From contig CM053329.1 of NCBI GenBank assembly GCA_028583605.1, positions 13,192,501 to 13,256,500 on the forward strand: a stretch of DNA of 64,000 bases, read 5' to 3'. The notes below the pieces were generated by a model. It was given only the letters and a program-made list of their open reading frames with translations. It was not told the DNA's origin and ran no database searches. Source of the DNA: Dastarcus helophoroides (taxonomy: Eukaryota > Arthropoda > Insecta > Coleoptera > Bothrideridae). Below, in pieces: positions 23,742 to 33,833 of this stretch. The translations under genes and the position numbers were made by a program. Within the stretch, counting starts at the first letter, position 1, and the number at the start of each line of letters is the position of its first letter.

Positions 23742-23845
23742 CTGCAAGATTATTCCAGATACTTTCAAACAAATACTTTGTCCAGCCGGGGATTTGATTT
23801 CGTCATTTATACTTGACAATGTCTCTACTAAAGGCAATTATTCTT
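23742..23845 (+). repeat. First copy of a duplicated non-satellite block
   Basis: The block attattccagatactttc ... ctctactaaaggcaatta is repeated at 24327-24421 with about 90% identity by eye. The second copy continues into a Helitron-like 3' terminus and this one does not, so this copy is probably a truncated member of the same family. Confidence 0.75.
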
Positions 23846-24326
23846 CTGAACGAGTCCAAGAACTAAACAATATAGAAAAAGTCGAAATTTAAAAAAGTAA
23901 CATTTTTTAAGTCGAAAATTGCAAAAAGTAATTTTCCAGGAAGCTAAAATGTCCAAAAAAATCACAATTCCTACTGTAATATTTCAAATGTGAATCTTTT
24001 AAAAATTAAATTTAGAAAAAAATTAAAATTTTGAGAAAAAGTTGAAAATCTGAAGTCAAAATTTTGAGAAAATGCCGAAATGTTGATAGAAATGAAAACT
24101 TGAAAGGACGTAAATATTCACTGTCGAATTTTTGTAATAAATTGACCAAAAATCAAAGATCAAAATTTCGGTAGAGACAAAACTTAAAAATACAAACTTT
24201 TAGGAAATAATCAAAATTTAGGCGTAATCGAAATTTTGAAATGTCGAAATTTTCAAAAAGGTAAAGTTTTTGGAAAATCGAAATTTTTAAAAAAATATTC
24301 GTAATTTATATAAAAAAAAAACAAAA

Positions 24327-24459
24327 TTATTCCAGATACTTTTAAACAAATACTTAGTCCAGCCGCCGGGGATTTGATTCGTCATTGATACTTGACACTG
24401 TCTCTACTAAAGGCAATTATTTTTTTAATTCCGCGCACGAAGTCGCGAGTAACAGCTAG
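24327..24459 (+). mobile_element. Helitron-like 3' end
   Basis: The block ends ccgcgcacgaagtcgcgag, taacagCTAG, followed by a host T. A short GC-rich hairpin (CGCG...CGCG) about 8 nt upstream of a terminal CTAG next to T is the signature of Helitron 3' ends, which insert between A and T. No helicase or Rep coding sequence is present, so this would be a non-autonomous copy or a 3' fragment. The 5' end (TC) was not located. Confidence 0.45.
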
Positions 24460-25327
24460 TTGTTAATAAAGTTTAATAGTTATGAACATAATAAACGTTT
24501 ATTGACCTATGAATTTGCAAACAATGTTTATTAGAAGAGTTTGTTTTGAACCAGGAGCGCCCTGTTAGGAGGAGTTCTTAGGTCGCCTTGCCCCTTTTTT
24601 AAAAATCAAATAATTTCTTTTTATTGTTTTTCTTTTGGCCCTATAGAGTAGGAAGGCACCAACATTTAAAGGGGAAAAATAACATAAACTACTTTAACAC
24701 ATGTTAAAAGCTATGTGTTGAAAGTTGTAACATTTTTAAATTTTAAACAATCTGTGAATGATGTTTTTTGGAATTTTTACTATCGGTGCAGTTTAACTGT
24801 TTCCTGCTACCTGCAGTACGACTTTATTTCATTACATTTTACTTTCTTTCATTTAATCAGCCTGTGTAAGCCATCGTAAGAGAACTTAATCACCCAATGA
24901 AGGCAACACGGTGTGCTTTATATATAACATAATTTACGAATCTGAAATCTCGTCTGAACATTTATTTATACTACGAATGTACCCTTGAAGGCCATCAACC
25001 TAATAAACCGTAAAATATATGGCTCATCGGATTTACTCCTTCATTATATTGTTACAACCATTGCGAGCCATTTACTGCAGTTTACCTACCGCTTTGTAAA
25101 GCCGAACATTTTAATTAACATTTCACCTTTTTTTTTCAATTATAACCGGCGAATGTCTTCATTATAAGATCCAATAGATTACGCCGCAATAACATGCCTA
25201 TAAAAACGATATTCCACTGGATAATAAATTTGCAGTTACCAGTTATGGATACTAAACGAGCCTAACACCGGAATAAATCAGCGAATTTCTCGTTACTACT
25301 ACCACAGTAATTTCAGCTTTTTTTTAG

Positions 25328-25523
25328 TGTATCAAAGCTTGCTTGGCCAAAGGTGGGCAGAAACCTGGCGTATGCCCCCAAAACGCTTCGATGATGCCAC
25401 CATTTGCGGCTGCCTGTTTAAATGAATGCATTCAGGACTCCGAATGTCCGGGATTGGCTAAATGTTGCAAACACAGGTGCGGCATTACTTGTCAACAACC
25501 GCAAGATCTGTTATCTGCAGTAG
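25328..25523 (+). CDS. Kal1: Anosmin-1 homologue (Kal1), exon 2: WAP domain
   Basis: The exon follows a clean acceptor and reads 65 codons in phase 0 with exon 1. It opens CIKAC (end of the Cys-rich box). The whole four-disulfide WAP core follows, with eight cysteines at exon residues 16, 30, 34, 40, 46, 47, 51 and 55: GVCP, FAAACLNEC, DSECPGLAKCC and CGITC. The FAAAC-x3-C-x5-C-PG-x3-CC-x3-CG-x2-CQ-P pattern is that of anosmin-1 rather than of small WAP inhibitors. The best donor is TAG|GTGAGA at 25523/25524 (phase 1); GCA|GTAGGT at 25519/25520 is an alternative (phase 0). Fibronectin-III exons should follow but none is recognised in the next 38 kb, so the gene probably continues past the window. 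Confidence 0.85.
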
Positions 25524-25729
25524 GTGAGAATATAAATTAGATAAATTATGAAAATAATGTTATAATAGTAGTAATTAGCATAAAGGATCTCTTAGTGAAG
25601 TCGCTTTGGAACGCAGCTAATAGCTTTTAACGATTTGCGTGCGAATATTCGATTCCCACAACTAAGCTACTTTAGTATTGTCCTTCGGCAATTTTCACTA
25701 ATCAACTATCTGTCATTTTTATTTCATAC
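25524..25729. other. Start of Kal1 intron 2 (presumed)
   Basis: Non-repetitive DNA following the WAP exon donor, without recognisable coding sequence. If Kal1 continues beyond the window, it and all the mobile elements to its right are intronic. That is inferred only from the missing fibronectin domains. Confidence 0.35.
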
Positions 25730-26040
25730 TGTTGCGTGTTATCGGTTCGAAAATTTAAACTTCGTGAATTGTAAACACTTTATTTCAAACTTATTTCGGA
25801 ACTTCACAATTATGATTCACTTAAGTAGCAGACTATCTATCTGACTATCTGACTAACTAACTGACCGACTAACTAAGGGAAAGACGACCTCGTATTTATA
25901 CCGTTCCGGTTTCGAGAACGGATCTCCGTACAGATAACATTATAATTCGCGGAAACGTCTAGAGCGCTTATCTGTCGTATGATTCATTCTCGTTGCCGCT
26001 TTCCATTATCAAATATTTCTAGAGAGTTCCTTACACTACA
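25730..26040 (-). mobile_element. Solo LTR of a related Gypsy family
   Basis: Read on the minus strand it starts TGTAGTGTAAGGAACTC and ends TTTTCGAACCGATAACACGCAACA-like sequence, in register with the LTRs at 26095 and 31690 (shared blocks: tctagaaa, ggaaagcgg, gataagcg, ctttcccttagttag, aataaagtg, cgaaccgata). It contains a TATAAATA near the middle. It is clearly diverged from both full elements here, has no internal region attached, and lacks an obvious target duplication. It lies only 54 bp from Gypsy element 1 in opposite orientation. Confidence 0.7.
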
Positions 26041-26094
26041 CAATCACTAATACAAATTTTATAACTACATTTTATTACAATGCACATATACTAT

Positions 26095-26451
26095 TTTAAT
26101 GAAATGTAAATTGTAGCATTTAGTACGTAAGAAAATTCTCTACAAAGATTTGATAAGGGAAAGCGGCCGCGATAATGAAGCAAACGGCAGCTTTCCAGAA
26201 ATTTCGGCAAAGGATAAGGCTTGTCTGCCGAAAACTTCCAGAACCCGAACCAGAGATTTATATGAAGGGGATCCGGTTGACTTTCCCTCAGTTAGAGTCT
26301 GTAAGTCATTGTAGTTAATTACTGAGTTAGTGGTCAGAAGTCAATAAGTGAGTTAATTATTTAGTTGTGGTGTTCCGAGTTAAGTTTAGAAATAAAGTGG
26401 GTATTATTCGACAAATGTTAATAATCATTTCGAACCGATAAGCCCGTAACA
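26095..26451 (+). repeat. 5' LTR of Gypsy 1
   Basis: 357 bp, matching the LTR at 31690-32051 throughout. The first bases are TTTAATG where the 3' copy has TGTAACG, so the terminal TG has mutated; it ends AAGCCCGTAACA. It contains a conserved gcggccgc, a three-unit heat-shock-type run (ttccagaaatttc, 26193-26205) and an aataaa polyadenylation signal near 26391. The TATA region has decayed to tttatatgaa. Confidence 0.9.
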
Positions 26452-26453
26452 TC

Positions 26454-26471
26454 TGGTGTCAGAAGTGGGAT
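26454..26471 (+). promoter_or_regulatory. Primer-binding site (probably tRNA-Leu)
   Basis: Two bases after the LTR comes TGGTGTCAGAAGTGGGAT. Its complement ends in CCA and matches the 3' end expected for a eukaryotic tRNA-Leu whose acceptor strand ends CTTCTGACA. The same site follows the LTR of Gypsy 2 at 55112 with one early difference (GAAGCGG). Confidence 0.65.
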
Positions 26472-26596
26472 TATTGCTTCATTACTCGGAAAAATTCACC
26501 AAGTGGTCCCGCAGTTGACTTCATCTCAAATGTTTTAAACTGTTAAATAGTTATACGGGTGCGTCAAGTAAAATCTTAAACATTCTAAAACCCTTT

Positions 26597-27961
26597 ATGG
26601 AAACAATATTAACATCGGGCAAAATTGAACAACAGTTGCAATCGTCACTAGCAATGTTTGAAGATAAAGCAGAACAAAGACGACAAGACAAAGAACAGGA
26701 GAAAGAACGAAGACAAGACGAAGAACGAAGACGACAAGAAAAAGAACAGGAGGAAGAACGAAGACGACAAGATGAAGAACGAAGACGACAAGAAAAGGAA
26801 CAGGAGCGAAGACGGCACGATAAAGAGCGCAGACGACAAGAGAAAGAAGAGGAAGAACAGAAAAGGAAAGCAGACAAACAAGAATTACACAATCTGTTAG
26901 CAAATATAACAGAAAAAATGGGAGTAGAAGTTGCAAAAATGAGAGAAGAAATGCAAGAAGAGATTGACAAAGTCAAAGAAGAATTCAACAGCAAGCTTCT
27001 TGATTTGGAAAATGCAACACAGAAGAAAATCAGCAACATCGAAAATGACGTAAAGAAGTTGCTAAGTGAACAAGTCACACAACATGAATCCAAAAGTGTT
27101 CCCACCATTTCTTCCCAAAAAATAAAACCTCCGACCTATGAAGGGAAAACATCCTTCCAGACCTACAGAAAACAGTTTGAAGCTGCTGCTAAGGCCAATC
27201 GATGAACGGAGGAAGCAAAAGCAACCTCATTGGTGGTGTCCCTGCGCGGAGATGCTCTGGAATTACTCCGAACTCTATCTGATCACGAATAAACCAACTA
27301 TGAAGATCTAGTTAGGGCTCTAGAGCTGAGTTTTGAAGACCACCATTTGCAGCAAGTTGTCCAGTCGGAGCTGCTAGTAAGAAGACAGAAAAGTAACGAA
27401 ACGCTGCAAGAATTCGAGGTTGACGTGAGAAGACTGGCGTATATCGCCTCTCCAACAGTACCAACCGACTTTCTGAAACTTCACGCAGTTATAATCTTCA
27501 TAGAAGGAATAAGAGACCCAAAAGTCCAGAGAGTAATACGCTTGTCAAACGTCCGAACATCAAGGGAGGCACTGATTAGAACTTTGGAGGTTGAATCCGC
27601 TTACAAGGTTTCAGAGCCAGGGACGTCACGCAGAATAAAGAAGGCCGACATCGAAGAGGCTGCGAATGACCCTGATCTCGCCAACGTAAGCTCTAACATG
27701 AAGGAAATGAACGCGAACATGAGCGCTAACATGAATAAAATGAACGCGAACCTAACTGCTAACGTGAAGGAAATGAAGGAAATGCAAGTGAGTATCCAAG
27801 AAATGGTGGAAGTTCTTAAAGGCAGAGCCAACAGAAACACAAAATGTTATAACTGTGGCAAACCGAGGCACTTTAAGAGCCCCAAGAAGTCAACAAGCCC
27901 CATAGCAGAAAAACTAAAATCAGCCAGTGCGAAGGGGTACTCACTGGCTAATGTCGAACAA
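26597..27961 (+). pseudogene. Gypsy 1 Gag, with internal stops
   Basis: Structural protein of the retrotransposon particle. ATG at 26597. Residues of about 28-95 are a highly charged coiled-coil-like tract of tandem EERRRQEKEQ-type repeats. A capsid-like region follows (YEGKTSFQTYRKQFEAAAK), then an in-frame TGA at 27203, further stops near 27290, and a reopened frame at 27347 (RRQKSNETLQEFEVDVRRL). The zinc knuckle is CYNCGKPRHFKSPKK, in which the fourth metal ligand (Cys) is Lys. A Met/Asn-rich tandem (MNANMSANM) precedes it. Long antisense frames over the charged tract are composition artefacts. Confidence 0.85.
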
Positions 27962-29400
27962 TGAGCCCCCAAAACCCTTTTCATCAAACAGATAAAAAGA
28001 ATCATAGAAAGTTTGGTAGTGGCAGCCAGCGTAGATGGAAGAAATGTACAGACAACAGTGGACACAGGCGCCATGGTTACTTTAGCACGAAGGAACATTC
28101 TACGCTCACAACCGAAGGTACTGTCGCAAAGAATGGTCCTCAGAACAGTTACGGGAGATACTGCGCCAATCATAGGAGAGTATATGTCATAATTGGTCTA
28201 AGAAAACTAGGAATTTTGTATCGGATGTTGGTGGCAGATGTCGAAGACGAGCTGATTCGGGGATGGACGTAATCAGGCCACATGGCTTTACTTTCGACCA
28301 AGCGCAGAACATTTTAAGGATCAGAAATGAAGAGCTTGTCCTGATGACACCAAAGGACACCCCAAAGGAGGTAAGGCTGTTTGCCTAAGAAACAGCTGTA
28401 GTGCAGGGAAGCAGTGAGAAGACGATTATGGCTGTGATGAAAGGAGATTTGGGCTGCTGCCTTGGATTAATGGAACCGACTTATGACATTTCCAAGAATT
28501 TACTAGTGGCGAGATCCGTGGTTAAAAAATCTCAGAAGATACCTGTGAGAGTTGCCAACGTATTTTCAACAGCACGCTCAATGAAGAAGGGTAGTACTCT
28601 GGCAGTCTGTACCCCGGTAGCCTTGATAAGCTCCTTGGATTACAAACGTGCGCCGGTACAGGAAACGAAAATTGGGCAAGTCAAGTTGGAAGTGGACTTG
28701 AAACACCTATCCAAGGAAAAAGCAGTTCTGGCTAGATCATTTTTTAAGAAAAACCACGGTGCTTTCACCGATGGAGACCAAAATCTAAAAAGGACGGAAG
28801 TAGTTTGACACAAAATCAACACCGGCGATGCAACACCTATTCGTCAACCTCCAAGAAGATAACCTGTAGCTAAGCAAGATGAAGTCGCAGGATTGGTTAA
28901 GAAGATGATGAAGGATGGAGTTATCGAGGAGTCCAATAGTCCATTGTCTTTCCCTGTAGTCTTGGTGACGATGATGGACGGATTAACAAGATTCTGTGTC
29001 AACTGTCGGAAATTAAACGACGTCACTAAAAAGGACGGCTACCCCTTATCAAGGATTGATGACACCTTAACAAACTTGTCTGGGTCTACCTGGTTTTCAA
29101 CGTTGGAATTGAAAAGTTGATATTGGCAAGTAAGCATAGACCCCGAGGACAAAGAGAAGACGGTCTTTTTATCTGGGAGTGAATTATATCAGTTCACGGT
29201 TATGCCTTTTGGACTATGCAACGCACCAGCTACTTTTAAACGTCTAGTGGAACTGATACTTTGAGGACTCACTTGGAAAACTTGCTTGGCTTACCTAGAT
29301 GACGTCATGGTGATGAGCAAGTGCTTTAAAGAACATTTGAGTCTTTGAAGGATTAAAGCAAGCTAATCTAAAGCTAAATTCGAAGAAGTGCTCTTTGTTC
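27962..29400 (+). pseudogene. Gypsy 1 protease and reverse transcriptase, broken
   Basis: After a TGA at 27962 the Gag frame continues into an aspartic protease with the active-site triad intact as DTGAMVTLA near 28061. The reverse transcriptase follows in several frames. A hinge region lies at 28401-28808. The fingers and palm begin near 28893 with FCVNCRKLND and PLSRIDDTL, TGA at 29118 interrupts after STLELKS, the VMPFGLCNAPATF block is at about 29200-29238, and the catalytic YLDD at 29292-29303. At least six stops or frameshifts are visible. Confidence 0.85.
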
Positions 29401-30156
29401 CAAAGGAAAGTAGAATTCTTGGGCCACACTGTATCAGCCGAAGGAGTAGAAACAAATATCACCAAGACTCAAGTAATCCGTGACTGGCCAAGACCAAAGG
29501 TTGAACTGAGGAGTTGTCTGGAGTTATGCACTTATTACAGAAGATTTGTGAAAGGTTTCGCCAACATCGCTGCACCATTACACCAACTAACGGAAGGAAG
29601 AACGCCTTATGTCTGGACTCCCGATTGTGATACTGCTTTCCGAAAAATGAATTCCTCCTTGTGCACAAGCCCTATCTTGGCGTATCCTCAGCAGAATGGA
29701 AAATTCGTGTTAGACACAGACGCCAGCAACGTTGGCATTGGGGCTGTGCTGTCCCAAGTACAAGGCGGTGAAGAAACAGTCATTGAATTTTACAGCAAGA
29801 TCTTGACGAAGCCGGAGAGAAATTACTGTACCACCAGGAAGGAACTTCTTACGATAGTGAAGGCCATGGAATACTTCCATAAGTATTCGTGTGGGCAAGA
29901 ATTCCTCATCAGGACAGATCCTTCGGTGTTTTCCTGGTTACTCCGAATAAAGAACGCAGAGGGGCAGACGACTAGATGGTTAGAAAGGCTCCAACAGTAT
30001 CACTTTAAGGTGCATCATCGACCGGAACCACAGCATAACAACGCTGACGCTTTGTCCAGAAGACCTTGTGAGGATTGCAAACACTGCAGACGAGCTGAGG
30101 ACCATGAAGACATGGTGGATATAAGGGTCACGTCCGTCCAGTTAGAATACGGATGA
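29401..30156 (+). pseudogene. Gypsy 1 connection and RNase H domain
   Basis: Open over about 250 codons. It starts with the RT thumb/connection (VEFLGHTVSAEGV), continues with YYRRFVKGFANIAAPLHQLT and the RNase H core: first Asp in VLDTDASNVGIGAVLSQ, Glu in TRKELLTIVKAMEYF, and Asp in LIRTDPSVFSWLL (His of the usual TDH changed to Pro). It ends HHRPEPQHNNADALSRRP, the conserved C-terminal box, before stops near 30156. RNase H removes the RNA strand during cDNA synthesis. Confidence 0.88.
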
Positions 30157-30379
30157 ACTATTGAAGATCTTCGGGAGCTGCAGAAGAGCGAATATCGGAC
30201 CCACATTGGAATGGGAAGAAGCTGGAGATAAGCCGAAATGGCTAGAGGTTTTCCACAGAAGTCCAGCTTTTAAAAATTTGTGGGCTCAATGGAAATTCCT
30301 TCAGGTAGAGGACGAGGTGCTGAAGAGGTCATAGGAAAGGGCGGATGAAAAGCGCGTATGGAAAGCGCGTCAACTTGCA

Positions 30380-31659
30380 GTGGTGCGTCAGGCGGAGAAG
30401 ATTCCACAGGTTTTGTGGAAGGTGCACAATGGAGCCTCTGGTGGACATTTAGGGATGGACAAGACCCTGGAGAAGATTCGGAAACGATTCTATTGGGTTA
30501 ACTGCAGGAAGGACTCCGAGCGGTGGTGTCGAAAATGTGTCACCTGCGCTGCATCCAAGGGTCCCCGTTCCAAGGGGGCCTTGAAGCAATACAATGTGGG
30601 TATTTCAAGCCATTCGAACTAACCGTTCGATAAATCTTTCTTAGGCGTGGTTTTTTCATCAACCACGTTACATTTAAGAACTTTAATGCTCAACATAGTT
30701 TTTTACAACCGAATAAATTTAAACAAAAATTATAACTGATTGACAACAACCTGACAGTTGCTAACAATAATAGTTACGAACATCTAACAGTAAGAGCTCC
30801 ATTTGAAAGAATTGCAATCGATGTGGCAAGTTCATTCCCAACATCAGACCATAGGAACAAGTACATCCTGGTAGGCATGGATTATTACAGTAAATGGCCT
30901 GAAGCTTGCGCCATCCCGAACCAGGAAGCTACCACAGTCGCCAGGGTTCTTGTGGACAACTTCATCTGTCGATTTGGTGTTCCTTTGGAACTACACTTGG
31001 GCCAAGGAAGAAACTTTGAATCGGGGGTTTTTCAAGAGATGTGCCGTCTTTTTGGAATGCAGAAAATTCGAACGACACATCTTCATCCACAGTCTGATGG
31101 AATGGTGGAAAGATTTACCAGGACCTTGAAGGAACATCTTTCGAAGGTTGTTTACAAGCATCAGACTGGCTGGGACCGACATCTACCACTGTTTCTAATG
31201 GTCTATCACGCGGCAACTTATGAAAAAACAGGTCAGACTCCGGCAAAAGTGATCTTCGGGAGGGAACTGCAGCTTTCGTGCGACCTGGTGTTTGGATCAC
31301 CAACGGAGACCCCCAGAAAGACCATGGGTTTCGTAGACGACTTAAGGAAAGCGATATTGGAAACTCATGCCCTGGTGCGGATGAAGATCAACTTGGCGAC
31401 GAACCGGATAAAGACAAGATATGACGTGAATGCCAACCATGGTGGTTTCAGTGAAGGCGAATTAGTATGGATATACAATCCTCAGCGAAGGTAAGGAGTC
31501 TTACCGAAGTTTACTCCATCTTGGGAAGGGCCGTACAAAGTGCTGAAGAGGATCAACGACTTGGTATACAGGATCCAGCGTAGCCCCATGACTAAGATGA
31601 AAGTGGTACACCTGAACAGACTGTGCAAATATAGTGGCGAAGTGACTGATTGGAACTGA
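30380..31659 (+). pseudogene. Gypsy 1 integrase, interrupted
   Basis: The integrase joins cDNA ends to host DNA. The N-terminal HHCC zinc domain is recognisable (GGHLGMDKTLEKIRKRFYWV, CVTC). After AIQ-type linker sequence an insertion of about 190 bp (30600-30790) breaks the frame. The core resumes with IAIDVASS (first Asp), then LELHLGQGRNFES, where the second catalytic Asp of the usual HSDQ is Gly, then SDGMVERFTRTL with the Glu kept. A stop after YNPQRR near 31494 separates the C-terminal SH3-like part (TPSWEGPYKVLKRI), which ends EVTDWN at TGA 31657-31659. Confidence 0.87.
30600..30790 (+). other. Intron-like insertion in the Gypsy 1 integrase gene
   Basis: Gypsy 2 runs from aatgtggg straight to acctccatttgaa, while Gypsy 1 carries about 190 extra AT-rich bases here. 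The extra piece begins GTATTT and can be ended at ctaacAG (30789-30790), with a branch-like gctaac about 30 nt earlier. Taking it as GT-AG leaves the reading frame in register with one extra codon. It contains an inverted repeat, cgtggtt...aaccacg. No terminal inverted repeats or clear target duplication, so origin unknown. Confidence 0.55.
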
Positions 31660-31674
31660 TCGGGACGGTCAGTC

Positions 31675-31689
31675 TTAAGGAGGAGGCAG
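31675..31689 (+). other. Polypurine tract of Gypsy 1
   Basis: aaggaggaggcag directly abuts the TGTAACG start of the 3' LTR, the position where plus-strand cDNA synthesis is primed. Gypsy 2 has agagggaggcag at the equivalent place (58634-58646). Confidence 0.75.
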
Positions 31690-32051
31690 TGTAACGAAAT
31701 ATAAATTGTAGAATTTAGTACGTAAGAAAATTTTCTAGAAAGATCTGATAAGGGAAAGCGGCCGCGATAATCGAGTAAACGGCAAATAAGCGTTCCAGAA
31801 ATTTCGGCAAACAATAAGCCTTATCTGCCGAAAACTTCTAGAACCCGAGCCAGAGATCTATGTGAAGGGGGTCAGGTTGGCTTTCCCTCAGTTAGAGTCA
31901 GTTGGTCATTGTAGTTAATTACTGAGTTAGTGGTCAGAAGTCTATAAGTAAGTTAATTATTCAGTTGTGGTGTTCCGAGTTAAGTTAAAAAATAAAGTGA
32001 GTATTGTTCAGCAAGTTTTAATAATCATTTCGAACCGATAAGCCCGTAACA
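31690..32051 (+). repeat. 3' LTR of Gypsy 1
   Basis: 362 bp from TGTAACG to CCCGTAACA, with inverted TGT...ACA ends. It carries gataagcgttccagaaatttcggcaa, three good heat-shock-type units at 31793-31805 plus a degenerate fourth. Followed by the CTAT duplication. Confidence 0.92.
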
Positions 32052-32339
32052 CTATTGTAGAATGAACTACTTTCAAATGCCATCAATTTCACAAATTCAA
32101 AACTCATAACTTAGAAGATATCTTAATAGTAATATTAATGTTTAGAGAAGATAGACAATATGAAAATGATGTGAATAGATGATTATCAATTTTTGTGTGG
32201 ACTCCTTTTTTTTAATGAATGGCCCAATAGTTTAGCCTTTTTACATAGTCTATTATCTTTTTAGGAGCTGTTTCTTTTATTTCTTGTCAGAGTCACACTT
32301 TCAAGAAATTTGAGCCTTTTACATAACTAAGCCATACAT

Positions 32340-33831
32340 TCACATGGCAGGTGTTGTTTCAGTTGCTGCGTTACAGAATCTGCAATTTTCATCATCCGTT
32401 TTTCCCATCTTCTTAAGGTAATACTTTACTGGGAAGTGTCCTGTGGAAAGTCCCGTTATTATTCTTAAGTCGTTCTTGTTCAGTTCGAGAAGCTTCTCAG
32501 ACTTCTTTTTTGAGATAGTGATGAACTTTTTTGACTGTCTTAGGCCTGGAGTTTTCCTCCAGTATGACAGCCTTTGGTTTATCTGCAAAGTATCTATATC
32601 ATTTTTACGTGGCTTTTTGTGAGACCACAGTATAGCCGAAGAGAGGCCTCTTTTGTAAGTCTGCCCACCTCTTCCTTCCCTTCTATGCCTTGATGCCCTG
32701 AAACCCACATCAAAGTTACTTTGTTGTTTGCAGCCAGTTGCTTCAGGTATTGTTTGCATTCCAGGCTTATTTTTGACTCGGTTCTGAACAACTTAAGAGT
32801 CTTTGATGCAGTCTGGCTATCCGAAAGGATATAAACCTGTACGTTTCTGAGTCCTTTTTGAAAACACTTTTTTGCGCACAGAGTTATAGCAAGCAGTTCT
32901 GCTTAGAAAATTGTGGGAGTGTTTTCTAGGGGTTCATAAAGTCTTAAATTAGGAGTCCATAATCCTAGTCCTACTCCTTTTGTTTGTTTGGATCCGTCTG
33001 TCTACCAGACAGATGCGTTGTTTGCTAGCCTTTCACTCTGTTTATTCCATCTTTGGCGGTCCCCGATAACCCCTTCATATGGAACAACAAAGTTTTGTAG
33101 GCATTTGATTTGTTGAGTTGGCAATCTCAGAGGAATTTTCTTCAGAATCTGTATTTGGCAACCAAGTCACCCGGTTTCAGTTTGTTCGATTAGAATAGCT
33201 TTGAGGCACTAAGCGCTGCCTCCTTTTTCACACAAATGTGAAGTGGAGTCAGGCCTACCATTGAATCTATTGCAGCTGTTGGACATGACGCCATAGTTCC
33301 GGTTATTCCAATGCGAATTGACAGCTGTAATTTGTAAAGTCTGTCTTGCGCAGACATTTGTTCTGTTTTTGGTCACCATACTATTGAGGCATAGGTGACC
33401 ATGGGCTTTACTACCGTTTGGTATATCCAAAATATCATTTTCGACGACCACGTCTTTCGTACAAGTCAACGACAGGTCCATGCTACCGTTGTGGTTTTTG
33501 AAAGAGTCCTTTCCAAATGAGTGTTCCAATTTAGTTTTTGGTCTAAGTACTTAACTTGATTGGAAAATGGTATCTGTATTCTATTAAAAGTGGGAGCTTA
33601 TAGGTTTAGCTTCCTTCTTGTAAATGAAAGAACTGTCTTGTGTGGATTAACATTAAATTCCTCTGCCTCACATTAGTTCCTTATGATGTTTAGAGCTGTT
33701 TGCATTATTCTGGATACTTCAGTATCATATTTTCCCTTTACCGTTATGACTATATTATCTGCAAAGCCTTGAATTGTAAGTACCGCCCTACTCAATGTAG
33801 TCATAAGATTATCGGCAACAAGTGACCACAA
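32340..33831 (-). pseudogene. RNase H-bearing LINE (LOA/I-like), 3' part of ORF2
   Basis: Minus-strand remains of a non-LTR reverse transcriptase. From right to left: palm motif read as FADN (33765-33754) in place of FADD, thumb region with KYLDQKLNWNTHLER, TVVKPMVTYASIVW followed by a stop where Trp is expected, GITGTMASCPTAAIDSMVGL and TPLHICV, then an RNase H domain (AELLAIT, LSDSQTASKTL, VTLMWVSGHQGIEG) and a CRFCN-type Cys motif at 32400-32370. The RNase H suggests the LOA or I group. Several stops; it continues to the right of the MITE at 33834. Confidence 0.8.
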
Positions 33832-33833
33832 TA

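Larger units (their letters stand above)
14559..25327 (+). other. Kal1 intron 1 (10.8 kb, mostly satellite)
   Basis: Bounded by GTAGGT at 14559 and a polypyrimidine-AG acceptor (cagctttttttttag) ending at 25327, in phase 0. It holds the satellite array 14760-23640, a duplicated block around 23742 and 24327 with a Helitron-like end, and a last 870 bp of non-repetitive AT-rich DNA (24460-25327). Intron status follows from the two flanking exons belonging to one protein; no transcript evidence is available. Confidence 0.7.
26095..32051 (+). mobile_element. Gypsy-type LTR retrotransposon 1 (decayed, both LTRs)
   Basis: A 5.96-kb element bounded by two LTRs and a 4-bp target duplication CTAT (26091-26094 and 32052-32055). 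Order: LTR, primer-binding site, Gag, protease, reverse transcriptase, RNase H, integrase, purine tract, LTR. The pol order with integrase last places it in the Gypsy/Ty3 group. Numerous stops and frameshifts, a lost integrase catalytic residue and a roughly 190-bp insertion show it is dead. No envelope gene is visible. LTRs differ from each other more than those of element 2, so this copy is older. Confidence 0.9.

Noticed and set aside
26551..27108. Ser/Cys/Arg-rich antisense frames over Gag
   Set aside because: Mirror images of the gaagacgacaaga repeat that encodes the charged Gag tract.
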